A stretch of DNA of 64,000 nt from Sthenelais limicola (Eukaryota; Annelida; Polychaeta; Phyllodocida; Sigalionidae). Made by a program: the position numbers and the translations under genes. The notes beneath the pieces are model-generated. The model was not told the origin of the DNA. It searched no databases and saw only the letters and a list, made by a program, of their open reading frames with translations. Of this stretch, positions 1 through 9,473 are shown piece by piece; the first letter of the stretch is position 1, and each line of letters begins with the position of its first letter. The DNA lies in contig OW804099.1 in NCBI GenBank assembly GCA_942159475.1, positions 12,088,119 to 12,152,118 of the forward strand, given 5' to 3'.

Positions 1-215
1 TCTAGAGCTCTCTTCTCTCTCTCTGTCTCCTCTCTCTCTCCCCCCTCTCCCCCTTTCCTCTCTCCCTCTCTCTCCTCTCTCTCCCTCTCACTCCCCCCCT
101 CTCTCTCCCTCTCTCTCTCTCCTCTCTCTCTCTCCCTCTCCTCTCTCACATCTCCTCTCTTCTTTCCCTCCCAGTCTCTCACCTCTCTATTCTCTCTCTC
201 ATTATCCTGTGAAGA
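1..215. repeat. Polypyrimidine (CT-rich) tract
   Basis: Almost uninterrupted C/T on the plus strand, mostly CTCTCT and CCCCTCT, at the window edge so its true length is unknown. Low complexity with no coding signal. Confidence 0.95.
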
Positions 216-548
216 TACCTCTCCCCCTGCTTGCCCCCCCTTTCACTCCCTCACACATCTCTATCCGCCCCTCACAACATTGGTGTGCTGTGATGTACAC
301 AGCTGGGTGGTGATTACTGGGCGAGGGATGGCTAGACTCACTCACCGCCAACACGCTACACCTACAGCTGCTGGTGGTCGGGAAGATGATGAGTTTCTCA
401 AAGCAGGAATTGTGTGTAAAAAACCAGATTGTGTAATTACCTTATTCCCCAGTGTGTGGGATAGAGGAGGAGGGGATTGGGTGGTAATAGGATACATACA
501 GTGTATATACAGACCACTGCTATTGGGCCGGGTATCTAGGGGATGAGA
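216..548. other. Unassigned spacer
   Basis: Ordinary-complexity sequence between two low-complexity tracts. Short open frames exist but have no recognisable domain. I see no repeat or RNA structure. Confidence 0.5.
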
Positions 549-796
549 GTGTGGCTAATGTAGGGGGTGGAGAGGGGAGAGAGGGGGGGCAGGGGGGAGA
601 GGGGGAGGGGAGAGAGGGGGGGAGGGGGGGAATGGGGAGAGGGGGGAAAGGGGGAGAGGGGGGGACAGAAGAGAGAAAGGTAGGGGAAGAGGGTGGAGAG
701 AGAGGAAGGGGACACAGAAAACATGCAAAGAGATAGGGAGAGAGAGGAGAGAAAGGGGAGAAAGAGGGAAAGACAGGGAGGAGAGACAGGAGAGAG
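549..796. repeat. Polypurine tract, left flank of the LTR element
   Basis: GA/GGGA-rich DNA running directly into the 5' LTR. Purine-rich DNA resumes right after the 3' LTR at 10078, so the retroelement appears to have inserted into one continuous polypurine block. Confidence 0.9.
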
Positions 797-1400
797 TGTA
801 AAGAATTGCAATTCTTGCGAGCGGAATTTACCCATAGAGTGGCCGTCCCCCCTCCCCCTCTTCCCCCCCTCCCCTCCGCCTGGGCCTCGACCGCCACGCG
901 GGACCTGGGTGGAGCGGGGGAGAGCGGGGCACTGGACATCTGTTGTTATGTGTCTACCTGTTTGATTGTCTTGGCAACCGAAATAGCATCGCCAATTGTT
1001 CTCCGGCGTGACTCTCATTACGGGGTGGGGGGAAGGGACTGGGGGAGGGAGGGGACGCTACATGCTTGGGTCAGGGATAATGGGAGGGGAGGGGGGGTTG
1101 AGGGCAAGGGATCCTCCGCGCAGGCGCACAGCGCATGGCCTTGGCGTGGGAGAGCGCTGGGGGTCATGATCATGTGGAGGAGGATCCCCCTCAGCCAATC
1201 ATAAGGGTGGATCGCCGGGAGCGCACTTTGCTATACCCATTTTGATGCTAATGAATAATTAACGTGTGACTATAAATAAAGAGGACAGAGTAAGCTTGGA
1301 CACACCTTGCTGCCTGGCCGAAGACTACTATCATCCGACTTCTCTGACTTCATCATTTTGCATACCGAATCTCTGGGCAAATTGCCATTGCATTCTCACA
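797..1400 (+). repeat. 5' LTR
   Basis: 604 bp, beginning TGTAAAG and ending TCTCACA. Holds a C-rich block (about 846-886), a G-rich block with several runs of three or more Gs (about 1021-1055) that could form a G-quadruplex, and a TATA-like sequence near 1271. The copy at 9474-10077 appears to be base-for-base the same. Confidence 0.95.
1271..1280 (+). promoter_or_regulatory. Overlapping TATA box and poly(A) signal in the 5' LTR
   Basis: TATAAATAAA contains TATAAATA and AATAAA in one decamer, 120 bp before the LTR end. In an LTR this could serve as both promoter TATA and 3'-processing signal, implying a very short R region or use of only one role. Inference from motif and position only. Confidence 0.6.
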
Positions 1401-1401
1401 C

Positions 1402-1419
1402 TGGCGACCATTCGAAGAG
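1402..1419 (+). other. Candidate tRNA primer-binding site
   Basis: TGGCGACC begins one base after the 5' LTR; TGG pairs with the CCA end of a tRNA. The first bases fit the 3' end of some arginine tRNAs (...GTCGCCA), but the match cannot be extended with confidence from memory. Confidence 0.6.
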
Positions 1420-1723
1420 ACGACTTGCTAAAATAGCAAAACCCTCATCTTGAAGTCAGAGAAAAACCAGGCGAGCAAATGAAGAACAGGACTGGGTGAG
1501 TGGAAATCTGAACTCTGATTTTGCTTGTATATTATTGTGGAATGTGTGGGAAGCGGATCTGGGGACACTGTACAAAATTGGGTGCAATGATCACACTTAA
1601 CCACTCATAATACTTGGAGAGTGCGTGAGAAATGCCTAGAGCTTTTATTTTCGCTAGGTCCTTGGGTTCTGTATGTTTAGATCTGTACCTTGTACTGTCT
1701 AGTTACTCTCTCTAAAAACCGCA

Positions 1724-2881
1724 ATGGAGGTTGATTGGGCGCTAGATGCAGAGGCGGTTGCTGCTCTAGATGTCAATCAAAGAAGGGCAAGGTTTGCGGC
1801 AATCAAAGAGATCCGAAGGCGTTTGGAACGCCATGGATCTATGTTGGGAGCCAATGATGGTTCCAACAAGGACACCTTGAGAGAGTGGCTGGATGGGATC
1901 AGCAGGGCAAAAGCCTATTGTGCGGCCAATGATGACCTCACTTTAGAGCTTTTGGGGACGCTTGCTAGTGGGCCTCTAGCGAGGTGTGTGGCAGCGTTCC
2001 TGCAGATAGCAGAGAACAGAACCTGGGATCTGGCAAGGGCAGAGATTTTCCGACTCTTCATGAATGAAGAGGAGGAACAACAGCTCAGGGCACGCCTCAC
2101 TGATCTTTATCAACTCCCGTACGAGGATGCTAAGCAGTATGGACGCAAATTCCAGCTGGCGTCTCAAAGGGCATATAGCATGGATGATTTAAATCATGAT
2201 ATTGTCCAAGAGACGCTAGTAAGGAATTTTGTGGGAGGACTGAGGGACGAGCAGATACGTCATGACGTATTTGCCGCTCGTCCTCTGACTCTGGCTGAGG
2301 CTATCACTCAAGCCTCAGCTGCCGCTCACACCTTCGCATTGGCAGGCCAGCCTGCCAGAGGTGAGAGAAAGGACGAGCCAATGGAGATAGGGGCCGTCCT
2401 AAATCAACTAAAACCCGAAATTCCAAAACGCCCAGCAAATTGGGTACCTTTTTCTGAATTAGAGGCTAGAATAAATATGTTGACCAAAGTAATAGAAAAA
2501 TGGGAGAACATAAAAACCCCTAACCCAACTGTGATCATGCCCCAACCAAGTACAGCCACCCAGTACCCTTTTCAACCACCCATGTTGCCTATGTATCCAC
2601 CTTATTACAATCCATCCTACCCACCCCCTCCGGTTGCCAGTTCTCAAGCTGTTAATAACTCAGGGAAAGGGAAGGGAAAAGGTAAAGGGGACGCAGGTCC
2701 TGAAAAGAATAAACAGGGAGGAGGGAAGAGGTTTAGGGGCAAGGGTGTTTGCTATGAATGTGGGGAAGAGGGACATTTTGCGAGAGAATGCTCTCAAAGA
2801 TATGCTCATGTACAAGCGGCGGTGGTAGCGGCCATGCAGATGGCTGCCGCCACCCCCAAGATCGGGAACCAGGGGGAATAG
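1724..2881 (+). CDS. gag: Gag polyprotein of the LTR retrotransposon
   Basis: 385 residues. The first ~230 residues are charged and helical with the retrotransposon-gag pattern: a conserved tryptophan region, a tyrosine/glutamine-rich middle segment and an FVGGL motif around residue 170. A proline/tyrosine-rich linker (about 255-305) and a basic GKGKGKG stretch precede one CCHC zinc knuckle, CYECGEEGHFAREC, near residue 345, which would bind genomic RNA. It forms the virus-like particle. The start is the first ATG of the frame after a 323-bp leader that holds the primer-binding site. Its last 124 nt overlap the pol frame, which lies at -1. No disruption is seen. Confidence 0.93.
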   Translation: MEVDWALDAEAVAALDVNQRRARFAAIKEIRRRLERHGSMLGANDGSNKDTLREWLDGISRAKAYCAANDDLTLELLGTLASGPLARCVAAFLQIAENRTWDLARAEIFRLFMNEEEEQQLRARLTDLYQLPYEDAKQYGRKFQLASQRAYSMDDLNHDIVQETLVRNFVGGLRDEQIRHDVFAARPLTLAEAITQASAAAHTFALAGQPARGERKDEPMEIGAVLNQLKPEIPKRPANWVPFSELEARINMLTKVIEKWENIKTPNPTVIMPQPSTATQYPFQPPMLPMYPPYYNPSYPPPPVASSQAVNNSGKGKGKGKGDAGPEKNKQGGGKRFRGKGVCYECGEEGHFARECSQRYAHVQAAVVAAMQMAAATPKIGNQGE

Positions 2882-5800
2882 GCAGGCCGGACAGGAGATT
2901 TTGTATTTCTATCCCAGTGGCGGGGATGGGGATGCGGGCTCTCATTGATACCGGCGCGTCTAGAAGTTTGATGAGAGAGGATATGTGGAAGGCTTTCTGT
3001 AAAGCCTATCACCGTCCACTCATACTAACAAAGGGAGAGACCTTAAAATCCCTCTCTGGTCATGAACTTGTAACAGAGGGACAGGCGATTATTAACTTGG
3101 GAGGTAGCTCATTTCCAGTTTATGTTGTTAAAAAACTCCACCATGAAATGCTTTTAGGGGACGATGCGCTAGACATTCTAGACGCCCACATTGTATTCAA
3201 AAAGAGAAAAATCATTTTAGAAGGGAAAAGCTATAAGAGTGGGTGGGTGGGTGACTCTGATTTAGAATTTGCCTCCATCCACACTGAAGCAGAAGCTTGG
3301 GAAGTAAAATACCCGGCTGTTTTTGGAGAAGGCAAAAAGGGTAATCTTGGAAAATTTAAAGATGTGACAATGCACATAGATAATGGAAATGCGCGCCCCA
3401 TTAATCAACGGCCATATCGCTTGCCCCTGATTAAAAGAAAACTAGTTGATAAGGAATTAGATGAAATGCTGGAACTGGGAGTAATTGAGCCCAGCACCTC
3501 AGCATGGGGGAGCCCAATATTGTTGGTTCCTAAGAAAGATGGGAGTAATAGACCTTGTGTAGATTTTAGAAGACTCAATTCTGTGACTAAAAAGGACGCT
3601 CACCCTCTCCCAAATATTCAGGACATATTCGATAGCTTGGCAGGATCAACTGTCTTTTCCACCATTGACCTAAAAAGCGGGTACTGGCAGGTAGAAATGG
3701 ACCCAGAGAGTATTGAAAAGACTGCATTCGTGTGTCACAGAGGACTTTTTCACTTCAGGAGAATGCCTTTTGGTCTCACTAATGCACCAGCTGTCTTTCA
3801 ACGGGCCATGAATAAAATGTTTTCGGAATTTATTGGAAAATTTTGCATGACTTTTATAGACGATATTGTAATCTATTCCAAATCTGAAGAGGAGCACGAC
3901 CACCATTTGGCTCTGGTGTTTGATAAATTAGAAGAGTTCGGAATTACAATCAAAAAGAGTAAATGTATTTTCAAACAGGAAAAGGTAGATCTCCTCGGCT
4001 ACCAGGTTTCCAAGGATGGGATTAACTCCCACCCAGATAAATGTAGTGCAATCAGGGATATGCTACCCCCAGAAGACGTGAGCGGAATTTGCTCCTTTCT
4101 AGGGATGACTGGGTATTACCGTCAATGTATTCCAGATTATGCTAAGGTAGCTTATCCGCTAGTAAAACTCACCAAAAAGTACGCTAGGTTTGAATGGTTG
4201 GAAGAACAACAAAATTCTTTTGAAATGCTGAAGGAGCTACTTACTTCAGACAGAGTAATGGCACATCCCCAGCTAAATAAGGCCTACCGCCTTTATACAG
4301 ATGCCTGTGATTACGCAATAGGGGCCATATTGGTCCAGACTGATAGTCAGGGTGTGGAGAGACCTGTTCAATATATCTCTAAACAACTCTCCGGACCACA
4401 GCTAAATTGGGCTACGATTGAGAAAGAGGCATATGCTATTGTTTATGCGCTAAACAAACTTAGGCCCTATCTTCAAGGTAGCGAGTTCAAAATTTATACG
4501 GATCACAAGCCATTAAAATCGCTATTTGTAGGTGAAGTCAAAAACACAAAAATTCAGAGGTGGGCGGTACTTATAGCAGAATATGGGGCTCCCATTGAGT
4601 ATAGGAAAGGGGCCAACAACATTAGGGCGGATATGCTCTCTCGAATAAAAACCAAGGGAAAAGAGCCGACTCTCAGTCAATTTGAAGTCTGCGCTTTAGA
4701 AGAAATAGATGAAATTCCTTGGGAATTTGATAAACTCGAGAAAGAGCAAATAAGGTTAGAACAGAGGGAAATGGATGAGTTCCAACAAGGGGTGGAAGAG
4801 GAGGGAGACTATACCATAATTGATGGAATGCTCTTTACTCTGATTCCTCCCCCAGGTAAGCCAGCCTACCCCCGGTTGGTATTACCACCCTCAGCCAGGT
4901 ATAGAGTAGTGAGGCGCGCCCACACTGAGGTAGGCCACCAGGGTATGCGAAAAACATTGGATAGAATTCAAGAGGCCTATAAATGGCCCACAATGCGAAG
5001 GGATACTTTCCGTGTTTTGACCAAATGCGCTAGGTGTGCAGTGAACCGAGTCGGGCAGGCGCGTGTACCTCCTACAGCTATGCCTCTGGCAAAATACCCT
5101 GGCCAGATACTAGGGATGGATCTGTGTGGTCCCTTCCCCGTTTCTGAACAAGGGAACAGGTATATAATAACTGTAATAGATCACGCTACTGGCTGGGTAG
5201 AAGTTAAACCCATACCCACCAAAGCAGCTAAGAATATAGCTGACTATTTGGCGAATGAATACGTCCCCAGGTATGGCCCTCCAGAGGTAGTCATCACCGA
5301 CAGGGGGCTAGAGTTCATGAACCAACAGGTAGAAGGGTATCTCAAATCAATAGGCACTGAAGTAAGGCACTCCACAAGTTTCCACCCTACCACAAACGGT
5401 AAAATAGAGAGATTCCACAAAACATTTAAAGGAATACTCAGAAAATTCATAAACGCCAGACCAGCAGAGTGGGAGAGCCATTTAGGCCCTACCCTCTGGG
5501 CACATAGAGTCTCCACCTCTTGTGTAACTGGTTTCACACCATATTTTCTAACTTTCGGCACCAAACCAAAATACCCTTTTTCTAAAATATTCCCTACTCC
5601 AGAGGGAACAGAGGATGCCGTGCTAAGTGAGCGCCTACAGGCCTTGACAAGTGCGTTCAGAGAGGCCGCTGAGCGCACTGAGGCAAGTAGGGTGGCTAAT
5701 TACGAAAGATTGAGAGCCAGAGCGAACGCAAAAGATCTAAACATAGGGGATCACGTAGTGGTGTTATCAGGTACCAGCACTCCACTGGACCCGAAATGGG

Positions 5801-6675
5801 ATCATGGTTACATGATAACTGGTATCAGGGGTACCGTCATAACTCTGAGAGGACCCCAAGGTGAACAAAAACGTATTAATAGAAATAGACTTAAGTTGGT
5901 ATCAGGGGAAATAGAATGGGATGTACTGAGAACTAGGCAACCAAGGGCGGGTCAAGGTAAACGTAATAGGGCTCGGAGACAGGCCCAACAAGCTAATCGA
6001 GTCAGACCACCACCCCCACAAAGGCCCGAGCCTCAGGCAGAGCCTGACCCTGTATTCATACCCATACCTCACATGCCTCGTATAATTCAGGTAGAGCCAC
6101 AGGAGGAAGACGCGCCCGCAAATCAACCAGAGGAAGAGCACATGCTAGTGGAGGACGAGGACCAAGTGCCACGCCCCCAACGACCACAACAAGTGCCACG
6201 CCCACCCCAGCAGCGACCGCCAAAGGAGAAAGTACTAGTACTGGCTACACCTAAGCCAGTCACAGTGCGCCCACTCCTACCACCCGCCGTTGCTGTGGAG
6301 ATTGCCCCTCAGCGCACACCACCTCCAGGTCCAGTCACAAGATCAAGGGCTAAGAGAGGGAGAGTTGAGACTCCAACTGCAAACCCTCTACCCAAAGCCC
6401 TGAGCACTACATCTGAAGGCACCGAGAAGAGGATTAAGGTTTTCCACTCTTTGGGATCTACAAAGAGAGAGAGGCCTGACTCCTCCCCCAACCCAGTCTC
6501 ACCTTCTTCACCTGTGCAGAGGCCTAGGAAGCTGCCCTGCATACCACCACCATCACCACCCCCATCGCCACCACCACCACCATCACCCCCACCGTCACCC
6601 CCACCACAGCCCCAGCCATGGGAGTTCGATCCAGTGGCACCACCAGTGACGGATTTCTCTCCCACTTCACCCTAA
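2758..6675 (+). CDS. pol: Pol polyprotein (protease, RT, RNase H, integrase)
   Basis: 1,305 residues from the first ATG of the open frame; the functional product is probably made by frameshifting from gag, because this frame is -1 to gag and opens only at 2758. Domains in order: aspartic protease with LIDTGAS (about 62-68); reverse transcriptase with FIDD at 366-369 in place of YxDD, preceded by DLKSGYWQ and MPFGLTNAP; RNase H with TDAC near 515 and TDHKPLKSL; an HHCC zinc finger (HTEVGH ... CARC); and integrase with D788, D848 and E884 giving the D,D(35)E spacing. A C-terminal module follows, then ~240 residues rich in proline and charged residues ending in a PSPPPSPPP run. The last 58 nt overlap env. 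All catalytic residues I can check are present. Confidence 0.95.
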   Translation: MWGRGTFCERMLSKICSCTSGGGSGHADGCRHPQDREPGGIGRPDRRFCISIPVAGMGMRALIDTGASRSLMREDMWKAFCKAYHRPLILTKGETLKSLSGHELVTEGQAIINLGGSSFPVYVVKKLHHEMLLGDDALDILDAHIVFKKRKIILEGKSYKSGWVGDSDLEFASIHTEAEAWEVKYPAVFGEGKKGNLGKFKDVTMHIDNGNARPINQRPYRLPLIKRKLVDKELDEMLELGVIEPSTSAWGSPILLVPKKDGSNRPCVDFRRLNSVTKKDAHPLPNIQDIFDSLAGSTVFSTIDLKSGYWQVEMDPESIEKTAFVCHRGLFHFRRMPFGLTNAPAVFQRAMNKMFSEFIGKFCMTFIDDIVIYSKSEEEHDHHLALVFDKLEEFGITIKKSKCIFKQEKVDLLGYQVSKDGINSHPDKCSAIRDMLPPEDVSGICSFLGMTGYYRQCIPDYAKVAYPLVKLTKKYARFEWLEEQQNSFEMLKELLTSDRVMAHPQLNKAYRLYTDACDYAIGAILVQTDSQGVERPVQYISKQLSGPQLNWATIEKEAYAIVYALNKLRPYLQGSEFKIYTDHKPLKSLFVGEVKNTKIQRWAVLIAEYGAPIEYRKGANNIRADMLSRIKTKGKEPTLSQFEVCALEEIDEIPWEFDKLEKEQIRLEQREMDEFQQGVEEEGDYTIIDGMLFTLIPPPGKPAYPRLVLPPSARYRVVRRAHTEVGHQGMRKTLDRIQEAYKWPTMRRDTFRVLTKCARCAVNRVGQARVPPTAMPLAKYPGQILGMDLCGPFPVSEQGNRYIITVIDHATGWVEVKPIPTKAAKNIADYLANEYVPRYGPPEVVITDRGLEFMNQQVEGYLKSIGTEVRHSTSFHPTTNGKIERFHKTFKGILRKFINARPAEWESHLGPTLWAHRVSTSCVTGFTPYFLTFGTKPKYPFSKIFPTPEGTEDAVLSERLQALTSAFREAAERTEASRVANYERLRARANAKDLNIGDHVVVLSGTSTPLDPKWDHGYMITGIRGTVITLRGPQGEQKRINRNRLKLVSGEIEWDVLRTRQPRAGQGKRNRARRQAQQANRVRPPPPQRPEPQAEPDPVFIPIPHMPRIIQVEPQEEDAPANQPEEEHMLVEDEDQVPRPQRPQQVPRPPQQRPPKEKVLVLATPKPVTVRPLLPPAVAVEIAPQRTPPPGPVTRSRAKRGRVETPTANPLPKALSTTSEGTEKRIKVFHSLGSTKRERPDSSPNPVSPSSPVQRPRKLPCIPPPSPPPSPPPPPSPPPSPPPQPQPWEFDPVAPPVTDFSPTSP

Positions 6676-8534
6676 AAACCCTCCTGATGATCGTCTTAAC
6701 CACGATGGTTAGAGGCGGTCTGTTTGAGGAGGAAGGGGTGTTAGTGTATGAGGAAGGGGAGGTCAGAGCCCTGACCGCGACTTGGACGACTGTGATTGTA
6801 CTGCACCCTCCCACACCCCCTCCTGTCAAAACTTGGATCTCGGTTCTTAAACGAAGGATTGCAGAGCTCAGACAGGCGGAGGTTGTGGGAGACCAAGATG
6901 TTCTCCACTGGGAGGAGCACATGGAGTTCCTCCGGACAGAGATACCAGCACAGGCCCACCTCAAAAACAGGAAGAAGAGGGGCCTATTTAATTTTGTGGG
7001 TTCGTTGAGCCGTGCCCTGTTTGGCACAGCTACGGTTGGACAGGTCGAGGAATTGCAAGCTGCAGTTCAAGCGACCCACAATAGTGAGGAAATATTAGCC
7101 CATTGTCAAGAGGAGATGGTGTCTGTGCTGAACCAAACTAGACTCTATATGAGAGAAAACCGTATGGACATTGCTGCGCTCCAAGCTGCAGCCAATAACA
7201 TCTCCCGTCAGGTGGCTGATATCTTAACACATTTGAATGGTTTTAGTATAGAAATTCACCGAATCCACATGCGAAGGGAAGTGGATGTTCTATTGCAACA
7301 AGTAGGTAGAGCGGTAGAAAATTACTACCGTCAGAACGAATTGTTCTATCGCCAGCGAATTCAGCTGGAAAGGGGATTCTTAACTGACCAGATTTTACCA
7401 CTGGCATATTTATCAGAAATTCTGTCTAAATTACAAGAAGGGAAGCATTATACCCCACAAGATAACCGCTGGTATTACAGGCACCTGAACGTCCAACTAT
7501 TACTAGATGGCGAGCAGGAGTTGGTATATCAGACGGTAATTCCGGCTGTTTCAGGCACCCAATTTCTACATTATAGACTAAAATATTTCCCCGTCCCGTA
7601 TGGTGCTGACCACCTCAGAAAGTTAATGGGAGAGGAAGAAGTGGCCCTAGACAGCGTGTCAAGTGCATCTTTCCTCCCACAGCACTGTATTGGGTTTAAA
7701 CCACAAATTTGCTCAGCTGCAATTGAACATCTAACCCCAACTTGTGAGACCAATATCATCATGGGTAAAAGACCCGATCTTTGTAAGGCCCAGATTTTGA
7801 AGAGAGGTAATTTGACCAATCAAGTATTTAGAGAGGGAGAGTCCATTTCTTCTATAATTTTAACAGTATATCAACCCCTAGAAACCATCCTGAGGTGTCC
7901 TGGGCAGAAGCCAGTAATTAAAACGTATCGCCAGCATACTAGGGTAATATTAGAAGACGGTTGTCTCCTGGTTGGAAAGGATTGGCGTGTGAGTAGCATC
8001 AAACGCCATAAGTCCCATATAATTCTCCCCACCCCCACGATTATGCCCCTCCCCGGGTTTAATCTGACTTATGGAAATTTCTCCCTTTACCCCCAATTAA
8101 CCCAACAATTGACCCTTTTACAGAGAGCTGAGATACCCTTACTCTCTCTCACCGATTTTCCTAAGCCCATTTCCCCCACACCTATCCCTAGCCCCTGGTC
8201 TGAAAGTTCTATCTGGGGTATAGCTACTCTCATCCCCACCCTCCTAGGAGTCATGACCCTGGGAATCCTCTACCTCCGCCGCCGAAAGGGGCTTGCCCCC
8301 AGAGGCATGGTCAACCTCCAGTGTTGCCAAAGGAACCGTAGGCCCCGAGAGAACGCCCCCGAAGAACCCCCAACCCTCACCCTGGAAATCCTACCCCCCC
8401 AAGACGAAGATCGAGAGGATGGAGAATCTGACCCTGGCGCCAGGGCTGATTCCCGCCCCTTTGAACACCTCCCCGCCCACCCCTCTACCTCACCATATTA
8501 CGCTGCCAATCTCGGACTGACCAGGATGAAGTAA
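6618..8534 (+). CDS. env: F-like envelope fusion glycoprotein
   Basis: 638 residues, overlapping the end of pol in another frame; expression would need a spliced RNA. A hydrophobic segment at about 21-31 could be a signal peptide. RKKR at 118-121 is a furin-type site, directly followed by GLFNFVGSLSRALFGTAT, a glycine/phenylalanine-rich fusion-peptide-like stretch. Long heptad-like helices follow (about 140-260), then a cysteine-containing ectodomain. A hydrophobic anchor (about 533-554, WGIATLIPTLLGVM...) is followed by an RRRK stop-transfer signal and an ~80-residue tail. A short N-terminal subunit with the fusion peptide on the large subunit is the layout of baculovirus F and errantivirus Env proteins. 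The frame is uninterrupted. Assignment rests on motifs and architecture. Confidence 0.88.
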   Translation: MGVRSSGTTSDGFLSHFTLKTLLMIVLTTMVRGGLFEEEGVLVYEEGEVRALTATWTTVIVLHPPTPPPVKTWISVLKRRIAELRQAEVVGDQDVLHWEEHMEFLRTEIPAQAHLKNRKKRGLFNFVGSLSRALFGTATVGQVEELQAAVQATHNSEEILAHCQEEMVSVLNQTRLYMRENRMDIAALQAAANNISRQVADILTHLNGFSIEIHRIHMRREVDVLLQQVGRAVENYYRQNELFYRQRIQLERGFLTDQILPLAYLSEILSKLQEGKHYTPQDNRWYYRHLNVQLLLDGEQELVYQTVIPAVSGTQFLHYRLKYFPVPYGADHLRKLMGEEEVALDSVSSASFLPQHCIGFKPQICSAAIEHLTPTCETNIIMGKRPDLCKAQILKRGNLTNQVFREGESISSIILTVYQPLETILRCPGQKPVIKTYRQHTRVILEDGCLLVGKDWRVSSIKRHKSHIILPTPTIMPLPGFNLTYGNFSLYPQLTQQLTLLQRAEIPLLSLTDFPKPISPTPIPSPWSESSIWGIATLIPTLLGVMTLGILYLRRRKGLAPRGMVNLQCCQRNRRPRENAPEEPPTLTLEILPPQDEDREDGESDPGARADSRPFEHLPAHPSTSPYYAANLGLTRMK

Positions 8535-9473
8535 TAAGTTTCAGCTATTTTGTTTGGTTTTCTGGGTAGTACTTTAATCACTTTATGAACTTGTCTTTTC
8601 TTTGTACTCTTTTAATATTTTTCTATTAATGCTGTTTTGCCCTCTCTCGGGTGCGAGAGAGACCGCAGAGCAAAGAGTAACATACCTGGGTGAAATCCAT
8701 TTCTCCCTCAGGAGAAAATGGTGGAATCCACGGACAAGGATCCAGCCCAAAGGTATTTTATCCAACTCTCGCTATGAGAAGTTGTTTTATGCAGACAGAA
8801 TGGGGCGAGTAAGAGGAGTCTGAGACGAAGCACCACAGGACCAGAGCTTCTTGTCTATCTCCAAACCATTCTGCTTTGAAGTGTATTTTTCATTGAGGAG
8901 TTTTATAAGCCAAACTGCAGGAGAAAACATGTGCTCTGCAGTTATTTTAGGGTTTTTAATAATGAAAATACGGTAGTGTTGACTACCCAACCGTTCTCGC
9001 TCTCAAAGGCCAAGAGAGAGAGAGAGAGACGGGCGCCCAGTCGGCCAGCGACGAGGTCCAGCGGGGGCCTCGGCTGGTCAGGCGGGCAGAGGAGACGTCG
9101 GTGACGACCGCACTAGAGGAATTTGTGTAGTAGAACCCCCAGAGGGAGACGGACATTTGTAGAAGTGTTCAGAAGCACACTTATATACACAAAGACTTCT
9201 CTTACCCATGTTGACTAAAAGACTTTTTAGTAATTGAATGAAGGCATCATACGATAATGAACCTTCCCCTAAGGAGACATCTCCAGAGACATTTTTCTGA
9301 CCGATTAAGGTCCCAAAGAGACATTTTTACCTTTGACTCGTATTATATCTATCTTCTTATCTTACTGCTTTAACATGTATGTTTTTAGTAATGTTACTTG
9401 TATTGATGGGGCAGACGGCTAGTATTTTGTTTGAAAGACTGTGTTTTCAATCAAAAGAAAAATATTGGACGAA
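8535..9473 (+). other. 3' noncoding region of the LTR element
   Basis: 939 bp between env and the 3' LTR without a recognisable gene. It contains a short hairpin (CTCTCTCG/CGAGAGAG around 8642-8663) and a GA run near 9014. A clean polypurine tract next to the 3' LTR is not evident: the nearest purine run, AAAAGAAAAA (9452-9461), is separated from the LTR by 12 bases including pyrimidines. Confidence 0.7.

Noticed and set aside
6309..7027. Minus-strand ORFs over the pol/env junction
   Set aside because: Shadows of the proline-rich pol tail and env; Gly/Val-rich composition and no domain.
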